The notes beneath the pieces are model-generated. The model did no database searches, was not told the DNA's origin, and saw only the letters and a program-made list of their open reading frames with translations. Positions 16,297 to 24,103 of a stretch of DNA of 29,738 nt are shown here, one piece after another (the stretch's first letter is position 1; every line of letters starts with the position of its first letter). A program made the position numbers and the translations under genes. The stretch covers positions 1-29,738 of the forward strand of contig DLHY01000125.1 of the NCBI GenBank assembly GCA_002483445.1, written 5' to 3'. Origin of the DNA: Blastocatellia bacterium UBA7656 (GTDB lineage Bacteria > Acidobacteriota > Blastocatellia > UBA7656).

Positions 16297-16650
16297 TCAC
16301 TCCGCCTCGCGCTTTCCCAATCGAGAGGCCAGAGCGATGCCAACGCCTACGATTCGCTCCGTTGCTTCCATAGGTCTCTGACCTGCGGGCGTTTCCAGCG
16401 ATCCCGGCTCTGCGACAAGTCCGATGCGGACGTTTCCCTCATGTTCGATCAAAACTATATCGCCCGCATCGGCCACATCCGCAGCGGTGAAAAATATCAC
16501 GTCGCCCGCGAACAGATTTTTTTCAGGCCACGAACTGTTCACCCTGACGCATTCGTAATCGCCTTCCGTGATTATTCGCGCCTCGACCAGAAGATCATCG
16601 TCCGCCGCGTAAAGCTGAAGCCGCCTCGGCTCTCGCTCATCTTTTTCCAT
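16297..16650 (-). CDS. Small LexA/S24-like beta-fold protein, probably non-catalytic
   Basis: A 117-residue protein. SSWPEKNLFAGDVIFFTAADVADAGDIVLIEHEG resembles in spacing the beta domain of LexA/S24 peptidases (shown here only in outline), where one GD turn precedes strands and a second GDIVL turn follows. I cannot place the Ser-Lys catalytic pair of active S24 enzymes: the usual G-D-S-M is replaced by NSSW. It may therefore be a structural or sensing homologue. The start ATG 16650 is clear. It sits between the ergothioneine-type transporter and the ATPase pair on the same strand, 31 bases from the former. Function unknown; the fold call is moderate. Confidence 0.72.
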   Translation of the reverse strand: MEKDEREPRRLQLYAADDDLLVEARIITEGDYECVRVNSSWPEKNLFAGDVIFFTAADVADAGDIVLIEHEGNVRIGLVAEPGSLETPAGQRPMEATERIVGVGIALASRLGKREAE

Positions 16651-16681
16651 AAGCAGATTGAATTCCTACCGCGCTGAGGTG

Positions 16682-18229
16682 TCAATGCTCAAGCTTGCTC
16701 GATAAAAATTCGCGCACCACTTCACGCACATCGCGACTTTCGCCATCTACGGCCAAGTTGAGCCTTCGCATCTCCGCGTCCGTTATCTTGCCTGCAAGAT
16801 CGTTGATCGCCGCCGCAATTTGCGGATATCTCTGCAACGCCTCGCGCCGAACGACGGCGGCAGCTTCATAAGGCGGGAAATATCGGCGATCATCCTGAAG
16901 CTGAACCAGTCCCAGTTTATCGATCAATCCGTCGGTCGAGTTGCCTGCGATCAGATCGACCTGAGCGGCTGCCAGCGCGCGATACGATAGCGACAAATCC
17001 ATCTCGCGAGGCTGCGCCGAAAACTTCAATCCGTAGACCCTGGCAAAGCCCGCGTAGCCGTCTTCTCTCGACATGAAATCCTGTCCGAATCCGGCTCTCC
17101 ATTGCGGAGCATACCTTGCCGCGTCCGAAATCGTTTTGAGATTCAACCTCTCAGCTTCCGCGCCGCGCACGAGTATCGCAAAGGTGTTTTCAAAACCGAG
17201 CGGCTCCATCCATTCCAGACCGAACTCCGAAAGATACTCGCGCTTGACCTGATCATAAACTTTTCGCGGATCGGTGATGGGCTGGTGTTTGAGAATGGCC
17301 GTGAAAGCCGTGCCGGTGTATTCGACATAAATATCCATCTCGCCCGCGATCATCGCGCGATGGCAGAGGTCGCCGCCAAGCTCGAATTTTCTTTCGACTG
17401 CGAGACCGGTTTTCGCTTCGATCACCTGCGCGATCATCTCGCCGAGGATTACCTGCTCGGTGAAATCTTTCGAGCCTACAACGATACGCTCCGATTTTTT
17501 CGATAACACTCCGCTCGTCACGATCACGAACGCGACGAGCGCAACTATTCCTGTCGCAAACGCCAGCTTCGCAGTTTTGCCCGCGGCTTTCGCTCTGCCC
17601 GGAGCGAGTCGTCTTTCAATCAAACCCAAAGTGAAGTCCGCCGCGAGCGCCATCACTGCCGCCGGGATCGCGCCTGCGAGTATCAAAATGTTATCGCTCA
17701 TTCTCAGGCCGCGAAAGATATATGTGCCGAGTCCGCCCGCGCCGATGGCCGCAGCAATGGTCGCGGTGCCGACTGAAATCACTGTGGCCACGCGAAGACC
17801 TGCGATGATGACGCTCATCGCCAGCGGAAGTTCGACCTGCGCGAGCATCTGCCAGTCGGTCATCCCCATTCCGCGCGCAGCCTCGCGCACACCGGCATCG
17901 ACTCCCTGTATTCCGGTGAAAGTATTTCGAATAATGGGAAGCAGCGAATAAAGAAACAGCGCGATTATGGCAGGCACGCGGCCTATGCCGTAGGAGCCGA
18001 GAAGCGGAATCAAAAACCCGAACAGCGCGAGGCTCGGAATAGTTTGAAGAATGTTCGTCACGGCAAGCACGGGTTTGCTCCACGCAGGCCGGCGGGTGAG
18101 AAAGATGCCGACAGGAATGCCTATCGCCGCAGCGGCAAGTATAGAGACCGCGACCAAAAAGAGATGCTCAAGCGTGAGTTGAAAAATATCGGCGCGATTT
18201 TTTATGAAGAAGTTTATAAGGTCGGTCAT
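16682..18229 (-). CDS. egtU: ABC permease fused to substrate-binding domain (EgtU-like; OpuBB-OpuBC architecture)
   Basis: About 515 residues. The N-terminal half is a ProW/OpuBB-type permease with hydrophobic segments to about residue 205 and an EAA loop (EAARGMGM...ELPLA, 118-139). A linking membrane segment (225-245) leads into a periplasmic binding domain beginning SERIVVGSKDFTEQVILGEM. This permease-binding protein fusion is the layout of EgtU, the ergothioneine importer, and of some choline/betaine importers. The egtD gene two places upstream favours ergothioneine or hercynine as ligand; this is inference. ATG 18229 is used. A TTG at 18235 overlaps the ATPase stop (TTGA) and could be the coupled start. 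Confidence 0.85.
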   Translation of the reverse strand: MTDLINFFIKNRADIFQLTLEHLFLVAVSILAAAAIGIPVGIFLTRRPAWSKPVLAVTNILQTIPSLALFGFLIPLLGSYGIGRVPAIIALFLYSLLPIIRNTFTGIQGVDAGVREAARGMGMTDWQMLAQVELPLAMSVIIAGLRVATVISVGTATIAAAIGAGGLGTYIFRGLRMSDNILILAGAIPAAVMALAADFTLGLIERRLAPGRAKAAGKTAKLAFATGIVALVAFVIVTSGVLSKKSERIVVGSKDFTEQVILGEMIAQVIEAKTGLAVERKFELGGDLCHRAMIAGEMDIYVEYTGTAFTAILKHQPITDPRKVYDQVKREYLSEFGLEWMEPLGFENTFAILVRGAEAERLNLKTISDAARYAPQWRAGFGQDFMSREDGYAGFARVYGLKFSAQPREMDLSLSYRALAAAQVDLIAGNSTDGLIDKLGLVQLQDDRRYFPPYEAAAVVRREALQRYPQIAAAINDLAGKITDAEMRRLNLAVDGESRDVREVVREFLSSKLEH

Positions 18230-18231
18230 TA

Positions 18232-18972
18232 TCAATTAAGCGATTCACAAAAAGCTCTCGCTTCCTCATTCTCAGATCGGGCAAAGGCCGCAGGCTCCGA
18301 TATCTCGACTAATCGACCATCCTTGAACAAGCCTATGCGCGAAGCGAGCGCGAACGCTTCGCGGACATCGTGCGTGACGAAAACTATCGTCTTGTGGAGC
18401 GAGCGCGAAAGCTGGGCGAACTCGCGTTGAAGTTCTGCGCGCGTCAAAGGGTCGAGCGCGCCGAATGGCTCGTCCATCAAAATAATAGGCGGGTCTGCCG
18501 CAAGCGCGCGCGCGACTCCCACACGCTGACGCTGACCGCCCGAAAGCTCATGCGGATAGCGATGAGCGAACGAACCGGCATCGAGGCCGACCAGTTCGAG
18601 AAGTTCCACGACGCGCGCTCGTATTCTCGCTTCGTCCCAGCCTTCGAGTCGTGGAACTACTGAGATGTTTCTTTCGACGGTGAAGTGCGGAAACAAACCT
18701 GTTTCCTGAATGACGTAGCCAATGCGCCTGCGAAGTCGAATCGCATCCCACTCGGTTGTCGATTTCTGCTCAACGCAAACCGCGCCTTCAGCAGGATCGA
18801 GCAGCCGGTTGATGAGTTTGAGCGTGGTCGTCTTTCCCGACCCGCTTCTTCCAAGAAGGACGAGCGTTTCGCCTTGCGCGATTTGAAAGCTCAACCCCTC
18901 GACCATGGTTTTACCGCCCGCTCGCGCTGAGGCATCGCGAAATTCGATTACTGCGGAATCGTTCGTGGGCAT
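18232..18972 (-). CDS. egtV: ABC transporter ATPase (EgtV-like; ProV/OpuBA family)
   Basis: A 246-residue ATPase with Walker A GRSGSGKT (41-48), Q-loop IQETGLFP, signature LSGGQRQ (143-149), Walker B IILMDEPF with Asp167-Glu168, and an H-switch THD. It ends soon after the core, so it lacks the C-terminal CBS pair that senses ionic strength in osmoregulated ProV/OpuAA proteins. That fits a nutrient importer better than an osmoprotectant one. ATG 18972 lies three bases after the egtD stop, with GGTGAG as ribosome-binding site inside egtD. It overlaps the permease gene, so the three genes form one tight operon. Confidence 0.92.
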   Translation of the reverse strand: MPTNDSAVIEFRDASARAGGKTMVEGLSFQIAQGETLVLLGRSGSGKTTTLKLINRLLDPAEGAVCVEQKSTTEWDAIRLRRRIGYVIQETGLFPHFTVERNISVVPRLEGWDEARIRARVVELLELVGLDAGSFAHRYPHELSGGQRQRVGVARALAADPPIILMDEPFGALDPLTRAELQREFAQLSRSLHKTIVFVTHDVREAFALASRIGLFKDGRLVEISEPAAFARSENEEARAFCESLN

Positions 18973-18975
18973 TTC

Positions 18976-19974
18976 TCACCTGACGGCGAACAGGTTGAAG
19001 CTGAAACATTGAAGCGAATCCGTCCACGTCCGCTCAAGCGCGAAGCCCGACTCGCGAGCAAGAGAGGTCAGTTGATCCGTGTCGTACTTGTAAGAATTTT
19101 CCGTGTGAATCGTTTCGCCTTCTTCGAAATGAATTTCCACGTCGAGCGAGCGAATGGCAATCGTTTGACGCTCGCGGCTCACCAGATACATTTCCATTCG
19201 CCCTTCGCTCTCGTTATAGCGGGCGCGATGCTCGAATTTTTTAAGATCGAACTCTCCGCCAAGCTCGCGGTTGATACGGCCCAGCAGATTGATATTGAAC
19301 GCCGCAGTGACTCCGAGCGGATCGTCATAAGCGGGAACGAGAACGTCACTGGATTTTTTCAAATCCGCGCCGATGAGCAAACCGTCTCCGCGATCAAGCA
19401 CGCTTCTGACAGCGCGCAGAAAAACGCGGGCTTCATCCATTTCGAAATTGCCGATGTTCGATCCCAGAAACAAAGCCATCGCGCGCTCATCTTTCGCCGA
19501 TGGTTCTTCCATCATAGCTCGCAGGGCGGTGAAGTAATCCGCCGCGTAAGCCGTTATGCGAAGGCGCGGATATGATTTGAGAAGTTCGCGGCTGCTTTCT
19601 TCAATGCTGGCAGGCGAGATGTCGACCGGCTTGTAGTGAAGCAATGTTTGACGAGCGAGCAGCGCATCGATGAGGTATCGGGTTTTTTCGGCGCTGCCGC
19701 TGCCCAACTCGATCAATCGCACAGGGCCGCAAATGGATGCGGCTATCTCTTCCGAGTGATTGCGGAGAATCTCGCTTTCGGCGCGAGTGAGATAGTATTC
19801 CGGCAATCGACAGATGGCGACGAAGAGTTGAGAGCCGAGGTCGTCGTAAAAATATTTCGGTGGGAGTGATTTTTTCTTACCCTTAAGCCCTGCGCGCACA
19901 TCATCGGCGAAAGAGTCTACGCCCGAAGTGTGAGCGAGCCGGTGAATTATCAATCGGTCGCTGATCTCAGACAC
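18976..19974 (-). CDS. egtD: L-histidine N-alpha-methyltransferase (EgtD)
   Basis: SAM-dependent enzyme that trimethylates histidine to hercynine, the first step of ergothioneine synthesis. The 332 residues match the family length. KYFYDDLGSQLF and LPEYYLTRAE are the characteristic N-terminal motifs. ELGSGSAEKT (89-98) is the SAM loop, and Asn176 (IGNF) and the late pair Glu292/Ser294 (TENSYKY) match the histidine-binding positions known from mycobacterial EgtD. The start is GTG 19974, with GAGAGG eight bases upstream. No egtB or egtC/E is in the window, so the later steps are encoded elsewhere or the cell makes only hercynine. It heads the operon with the EgtUV-like transporter. Confidence 0.94.
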   Translation of the reverse strand: MSEISDRLIIHRLAHTSGVDSFADDVRAGLKGKKKSLPPKYFYDDLGSQLFVAICRLPEYYLTRAESEILRNHSEEIAASICGPVRLIELGSGSAEKTRYLIDALLARQTLLHYKPVDISPASIEESSRELLKSYPRLRITAYAADYFTALRAMMEEPSAKDERAMALFLGSNIGNFEMDEARVFLRAVRSVLDRGDGLLIGADLKKSSDVLVPAYDDPLGVTAAFNINLLGRINRELGGEFDLKKFEHRARYNESEGRMEMYLVSRERQTIAIRSLDVEIHFEEGETIHTENSYKYDTDQLTSLARESGFALERTWTDSLQCFSFNLFAVR

Positions 19975-20030
19975 TTGTGAATCCTCTCCTCAATTTTCGT
20001 GCTGCGCCGCCTCGATCAATTACACTCCAA

Positions 20031-20039
20031 TGGTATATT
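20031..20039 (+). promoter_or_regulatory. Extended -10 promoter candidate for the ureohydrolase operon
   Basis: TGGTATATT fits an extended -10 (TGN plus TATATT), with no strong -35. The predicted start is near 20046, giving a leader of about 40 bases before 20087. Confidence 0.4.
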
Positions 20040-20059
20040 ACTTTTTCGCTCGCCGCCAA
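20032..20059 (-). promoter_or_regulatory. Promoter candidate for egtD operon
   Basis: On the minus strand TTGGCG (20059-20054), a 16-base spacer and TATACC (20037-20032) are plausible. The -10 overlaps that of the divergent operon, so the two polymerases would compete. The match is only four of six at each box. Confidence 0.3.
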
Positions 20060-20086
20060 ACATTGACCGGCAGAAGCGAGAATCGT

Positions 20087-20893
20087 ATGAAAAACACAAG
20101 ACCCGCGATCATAGGTTTTCCATTCGACGAACACTCTTCTTATCTGAGAGGCGCGGCCCACGCTCCGCCCCTCATCCGTCAGGCGCTCGCTTGCCCTTCA
20201 TCGAATATGTGGACTGAATCGGGCATCGATCTCAGCGCTGAGGGCGCTTATTTCGATGCGGGCGATCTGGATTTTTCTTCCAGCGACGCATTCTCCGATA
20301 TCGAAGCGGCAACGGCTCGCCTGCTCGAACAAAATTTCAAGCCCATTTCTTTAGGCGGCGATCATTCGATCACTTATCCGATCATCCGCGCATTTCGAAA
20401 AAGATATCCACGATTGAGCATTCTTCATTTCGACGCGCACTCTGACATCTACGACGTGTTCGAGGGAAATCGTTTTTCTCACGCCTGCCCTTTCGCGCGC
20501 ATTATGGAAGAAGGGCTTGTTGAAAGATTGGCTCAAGTCGGCATTCGAACCATGAGCGGTCATCAGCGAGAGCAGGTCGCGCGCTTCGGAGTCGAAGTCC
20601 ATGAGATGAAAAACTGGCGCGACGATATAAAATTCGAATTCGATTCGCCGCTCTACATTTCATTCGATATGGACGGACTCGATCCCGCGTGCAGCCCCGG
20701 AGTCTCTCACCCTGAGCCGGGAGGATTTACAGTCAGGCAGGCCGTAAGCGTTATTCAATCGGTGAAGGCTTGCGTCGTCGGGGCTGATATAGTTGAATTC
20801 AATCCCACGCGCGATGTGTCGGGGATAACCGCGATGGCCTGCGCGAAACTTCTAAAAGAGATCGCTGCGCGGATGCTTGAGCAAGGCGACTGA
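20087..20893 (+). CDS. Arginase-family ureohydrolase (agmatinase-like)
   Basis: A binuclear manganese hydrolase that releases urea from a guanidino compound. All six metal ligands can be placed: His93 in GGDHS, Asp116, His118 and Asp120 in DAHSD, and Asp194 and Asp196 in SFDMDGLDP. The 268 residues are slightly shorter than typical SpeB. ATG 20087 is preferred to the frame opening at 20030, which would begin upstream of the predicted transcription start. The overall look is SpeB-type (agmatine to putrescine and urea). The neighbouring proline dehydrogenase, 11 bases downstream, leaves arginase or another guanidino substrate possible. Confidence 0.9.
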   Translation: MKNTRPAIIGFPFDEHSSYLRGAAHAPPLIRQALACPSSNMWTESGIDLSAEGAYFDAGDLDFSSSDAFSDIEAATARLLEQNFKPISLGGDHSITYPIIRAFRKRYPRLSILHFDAHSDIYDVFEGNRFSHACPFARIMEEGLVERLAQVGIRTMSGHQREQVARFGVEVHEMKNWRDDIKFEFDSPLYISFDMDGLDPACSPGVSHPEPGGFTVRQAVSVIQSVKACVVGADIVEFNPTRDVSGITAMACAKLLKEIAARMLEQGD

Positions 20894-20904
20894 AAGGACA
20901 GGGA

Positions 20905-21834
20905 ATGAGCATAATGCGAAGCGTTTTGCTTGCAGGCTCGCAAAGCGCGTGGCTGCGCAATCAGGCTCCGCGTTACCGATTCGTGCGTCGCGCGGTGTCG
21001 CGATTTATGCCCGGTGAAAAAGTCGAGGACGCAATCGAAGCCGCCCGCGCGCTTGAGCCGGAACGAATAGGAACCGTTTTCACTCACCTCGGAGAAAACA
21101 TAGCTGACCGCAAAGAGTCGGAAGAAGTCACGCATCATTACCTTGAGGTTCTGGATAAAATAGCGGCGGCCAATCTTTCGACAGAAATTTCAGTCAAGCT
21201 CACTCAGTTGGGTCTCGATCTGAGCGACGATCTCTGCTACGAGAATCTGAAAAAAGTCATCAGTCGCGAATCCATGTCGCGCACTGTCTGGATCGATATG
21301 GAGCAGACCGATTATGTCGACCGCACGCTCGATATTTACCGTCGCGCGAAGTCGGATTTTCCGAACGTGGGCCTGTGCCTTCAGTCTTATCTTTATCGAA
21401 CTGAAAAAGACCTCGACTCATTGATGCCCCTAAGTCCTGCTATCCGTCTTGTGAAGGGCGCGTACAAAGAACCGGCAGACCGCGCATTCCCGCGCAAGAT
21501 TGATGTTGATGAAAATTATTTCAAGCTGACCTGCAAACTTTTAGACGAAGAGGCGCGCGCGTTGAATGTGCGCGCAGCCATCGCCACGCACGACCCTGAT
21601 TTGATTCGACGAACGGAAGAGTTCGCCGCGAAAGAAGGCATCGCAAAAGACAAGGTGGAATTTCAGATGCTTTATGGAATTCAGCGCAGCGCGCAGCAGC
21701 GATTGGCGCGCGACGGATACAGAATGATCGTGTTGATTTCCTACGGCGATTTCTGGTTCCCGTGGTACATGCGCCGATTGGCCGAGCGACCCGCCAACGT
21801 CTGGTTCGTCGTCAAGAATATGTTTTCAGGATGA
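20905..21834 (+). CDS. Proline dehydrogenase (monofunctional, FAD-dependent)
   Basis: A 309-residue TIM-barrel flavoenzyme that oxidises proline to pyrroline-5-carboxylate and passes electrons to quinone. Diagnostic segments in order are VKLTQLGLDL, WIDMEQT, LQSYLYRT, LVKGAYKEP, ATHD, EFQMLYGI and YGDFWFPWYMRRLAERPAN; the last carries the Arg pair that binds the proline carboxylate. It lacks the aldehyde dehydrogenase domain of PutA, so P5C dehydrogenase must be encoded elsewhere. ATG 20905 follows AAAGGA. It is 11 bases after the ureohydrolase gene, so they are probably co-transcribed. Confidence 0.93.
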   Translation: MSIMRSVLLAGSQSAWLRNQAPRYRFVRRAVSRFMPGEKVEDAIEAARALEPERIGTVFTHLGENIADRKESEEVTHHYLEVLDKIAAANLSTEISVKLTQLGLDLSDDLCYENLKKVISRESMSRTVWIDMEQTDYVDRTLDIYRRAKSDFPNVGLCLQSYLYRTEKDLDSLMPLSPAIRLVKGAYKEPADRAFPRKIDVDENYFKLTCKLLDEEARALNVRAAIATHDPDLIRRTEEFAAKEGIAKDKVEFQMLYGIQRSAQQRLARDGYRMIVLISYGDFWFPWYMRRLAERPANVWFVVKNMFSG

Positions 21835-21912
21835 CGGATCAGGATTGAAAAAATATTCGTTGGTGATGACATAGTGATGTTGGATCGAACAGGTCTTATG
21901 CTGAGGGGTTCT

Positions 21913-22000
21913 TTCACCGCAGAGTCGCAGAGGACACAGAGGTTACGCAGAGGTTTTCTTCTCTGCGCTCACTCAGCGTTCTCTGCGACTCTGCGGTGAA
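21913..22000. repeat. Hairpin element of CGCAGAG words with a perfect 20-bp outer stem
   Basis: The left arm 21913-21932 and right arm 21981-22000 are exact reverse complements (TTCACCGCAGAGTCGCAGAG outer stem). The inner part continues with weaker GCAGAGG/CTCTGCG pairing. It lies between the convergent ends of the proline dehydrogenase (21834) and patatin (22063) genes, so it could act as a two-way terminator, although no T-tract follows. The rest of spacer 21835-22062 holds nothing further I can identify. Confidence 0.88.
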
Positions 22001-22062
22001 TCTCACTCAAACAGTCGCGCATTACTTTTTCACTGAGCATTTGAGCAAACGGCTGATCGCCC

Positions 22063-23301
22063 TCACCAGCGGCCCAGCAGTTTACGTTTGTTGCTGTCTT
22101 TGAGATACTCGCGGACTTTTTTCTCGTCCATCCATTCCGTGTGCGGGATCTGAGCCGTGCTTGCCTCATCGACAATCTCTTTGAGATGGCGACTGACGGC
22201 AGCCTCGGCCAGCAGGTATCCGTGATTCTCAAGCACACAGATTTCGGCCTCAGAGAATGCGTCGAGGTCTGTGCGAACTTTTCTTATGACCTCATCGACC
22301 AATGCCTCGGAGTAAGCCAGACTGCCTCCATCATAATGTTTGACCGCGCTGCCGATGCCCCAGTATGCACCTTTGAAACTCCTGTTGATGAAACCCGATA
22401 TGAGCCATCGCTTGCGCAATGCCGCGGACTGCTTGCCCTGTATCTGTGTGTAACGCGACAGGCGATAAAACAATCCTTTATCCGGCTCGAAATCGAATAC
22501 GGCTCCGCCGTCTGAAACCAGAACGTATTCGCTCGTCTTCCACACAGGCTCAAGCCCCAGATTGTCGTAGTTTCCTCCATCGGTCAGCCGCAGCCCGCGG
22601 ATTCTTTCATCGCGCGCGTCGCTTTTGTCTTTTCCGCCTTTCAATCGAGACCGGTCTATTTCGATTGGCAGCGGATTGAACACAGGGGGAAAGCAGGAGG
22701 AAGCCGCAATCGCTCGCGCCACAAGCCAGTCGTCAGGCGGAGTCGAATAGCCCGCTTCATAATCGCCCGCGCGAGTGCGCTCGAAAATCCAGTTGACTCC
22801 GTAAGCCATATCGGTCGCGCAAAAAATGAAGTTCTTCTCTTCGGGCAGGTCTTTCAATCTGAGCGATATCAAATCTCTGGCATAACGCGCGGCGAGCGCG
22901 CGGACGCCTGCGCTCGCGTTGAACCAGTTCCACGGAAAGAGTCGGCTCAGGATCGGAAGGGTGCGGATGTTCTTCGATGTGAAGCGACGAAACGGCGCGG
23001 CTACTGTCGCTTCCCAGTCGGCGTAGACCCTCTCGCCTGATTCTTTCAGGCAGCGCGCGAGATGACCGGCCAGTATGCTCCCGCCTGATACTGACGAAAA
23101 GACCTGCGTCTTGCGCAGAATGCCCGTTTCATTGAGCCGACGGAGCGCGCCGAGATGAAACAGTGATGCGCGAAATCCCCCGCCCGACAGACAAAGGGCT
23201 ATCCCGGAGCGTCTGGTTTGAGGAGTGTAGACCTCAAGCGCGCGTGCAGTCGCTGTTTTTTCATCGACCGTCCCTGCTATATCTTCGGGATATTCGCTCA
23301 T
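22063..23301 (-). CDS. Patatin-like phospholipase
   Basis: A 412-residue member of the patatin/RssA family of Ser-Asp lipid acyl hydrolases. The oxyanion loop is SGGGFRA (residues 39-45). The nucleophile is Ser72 in SSVSGGS, where the first position of the usual G-x-S-x-G is Ser instead of Gly. The catalytic Asp241 is in LTDGGNYDNLG. No signal peptide is visible, so it is probably cytoplasmic or membrane-associated. A C-terminal helical extension (from about 340) follows the catalytic domain. The ATG start at 23301 is preceded by a low-complexity repeat fragment. It is a single gene with no operon partner in the same spacer. Confidence 0.9.
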   Translation of the reverse strand: MSEYPEDIAGTVDEKTATARALEVYTPQTRRSGIALCLSGGGFRASLFHLGALRRLNETGILRKTQVFSSVSGGSILAGHLARCLKESGERVYADWEATVAAPFRRFTSKNIRTLPILSRLFPWNWFNASAGVRALAARYARDLISLRLKDLPEEKNFIFCATDMAYGVNWIFERTRAGDYEAGYSTPPDDWLVARAIAASSCFPPVFNPLPIEIDRSRLKGGKDKSDARDERIRGLRLTDGGNYDNLGLEPVWKTSEYVLVSDGGAVFDFEPDKGLFYRLSRYTQIQGKQSAALRKRWLISGFINRSFKGAYWGIGSAVKHYDGGSLAYSEALVDEVIRKVRTDLDAFSEAEICVLENHGYLLAEAAVSRHLKEIVDEASTAQIPHTEWMDEKKVREYLKDSNKRKLLGRW

Positions 23302-23318
23302 AGATCGCCTCAGAAACA

Positions 23319-23416
23319 GGTGGCAGATGTCAGAGGCTAGATGTTAGTCGAAAAGCAATCGGTATGAGCGCGCCAGCAATCCGTCCTCAGTTTCATCCTT
23401 TCAGGGATAAGGATGA
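23319..23416. repeat. Composite repeat: AGATGTTAG word fragment plus TCATCCTT hairpin
   Basis: 23319-23347 carries GATGT/GCTAGATGTTAG words like the element at 10622-10722, without a clear partner arm. TCATCCTT (23393-23400) and AAGGATGA (23409-23416) form an eight-bp hairpin with an eight-base loop. The segment fills the spacer between the patatin and YHS-like genes. Confidence 0.55.
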
Positions 23417-23469
23417 AGAGTGTTCACAAGCGGCTCTTCTTCGTGATCGTCTACGGGCAACAGATTGCT

Positions 23470-24009
23470 CTATGGTTTTTTGATCGCGCCTTCGACGGGG
23501 CTGCTCGCGCCTTCCGTGTATTTCGCACCGATCAATCGATAAGTTTCCTCGGCGCGCTGTTTGAGTTTTTCAAGTCCGGCCTGAAAATCCTCTTCCTTCG
23601 CGTTCTCGTCGCAGAATCCGCAGCAGCTTTCAAACGTCAGGTCGAATCTCTTCCACTGTTTCATCCCGCCCGGCGCTATCTGGTCAGTGACCGGACACCA
23701 CACAGTACTCATCGCCAGCATGAAATTGTTCATGAATCTCTGCTTCTTTGCGGCTTCCGCGTAACGATCCGGGTCTTGAAAAAACTTTTCCTTCGCATCC
23801 GCCTTGCTCCCGCGATAGGTCACGCCCTTGTATTCCCAAGCGGGCAGTTTCGCATCCGAGGGTTCAAGATAAACCGGACACAAATCGACAGACTTCTGAC
23901 TTTCAGGAATCTTCACCTTGTCGAGTTGAACGGCATCGGCGGGCAACTGCGCCGACGCGCTCACGGCAAGAACGAAAATGATCAAAAGCGTTCGCGTTAA
24001 AAATCGCAT
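23470..24009 (-). CDS. Exported YHS-like, cysteine-rich protein
   Basis: A 179-residue protein with a Sec signal peptide (MRFLTRTLLIIFVLAVSASA). The first domain, CPVYLEPSDAKLPAWEY then KGVTYRGSKADAKEKF, follows the YHS pattern (Cys-Pro-Val, then a Tyr-rich strand and FxxxPxxY). A second half has STVWCPVTDQ and ESCCGFCDEN, which could bind a metal ion. YHS domains are found in copper and heavy-metal handling proteins. GAGGAG five bases before ATG 24009 fixes the start. The PQQ dehydrogenase paralogue lies directly upstream on the same strand, separated by the 25-bp-stem hairpin. Role unknown; accessory metal handling or assembly is a guess. Confidence 0.8.
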   Translation of the reverse strand: MRFLTRTLLIIFVLAVSASAQLPADAVQLDKVKIPESQKSVDLCPVYLEPSDAKLPAWEYKGVTYRGSKADAKEKFFQDPDRYAEAAKKQRFMNNFMLAMSTVWCPVTDQIAPGGMKQWKRFDLTFESCCGFCDENAKEEDFQAGLEKLKQRAEETYRLIGAKYTEGASSPVEGAIKKP

Positions 24010-24025
24010 CGTTACTCCTCATAGC

Positions 24026-24098
24026 AGTCTGGAGTCTGGAGTCTGGAGTCGAGAGTCGAAAGATCGGACTCCAGACTCTCGACTCCAGACTCCAGACT
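24026..24098. repeat. Hairpin element of GTCTGGA words, perfect 25-bp stem
   Basis: 24033-24057 and 24074-24098 are exact reverse complements, a 25-bp stem around a 16-base loop. The left side starts with one further AGTCTGG unit. It begins five bases 3' of the PQQ dehydrogenase stop codon (24104) and ends near the next gene's ribosome-binding site. This is the strongest hairpin in the window. Confidence 0.92.
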
Positions 24099-24103
24099 TC
24101 CCA

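Noticed and set aside
24026..24098. CRISPR-like tandem units
   Set aside because: Units are seven bases long without unique spacers and form one inverted repeat; the same holds for 8535-8640 and 11288-11355.
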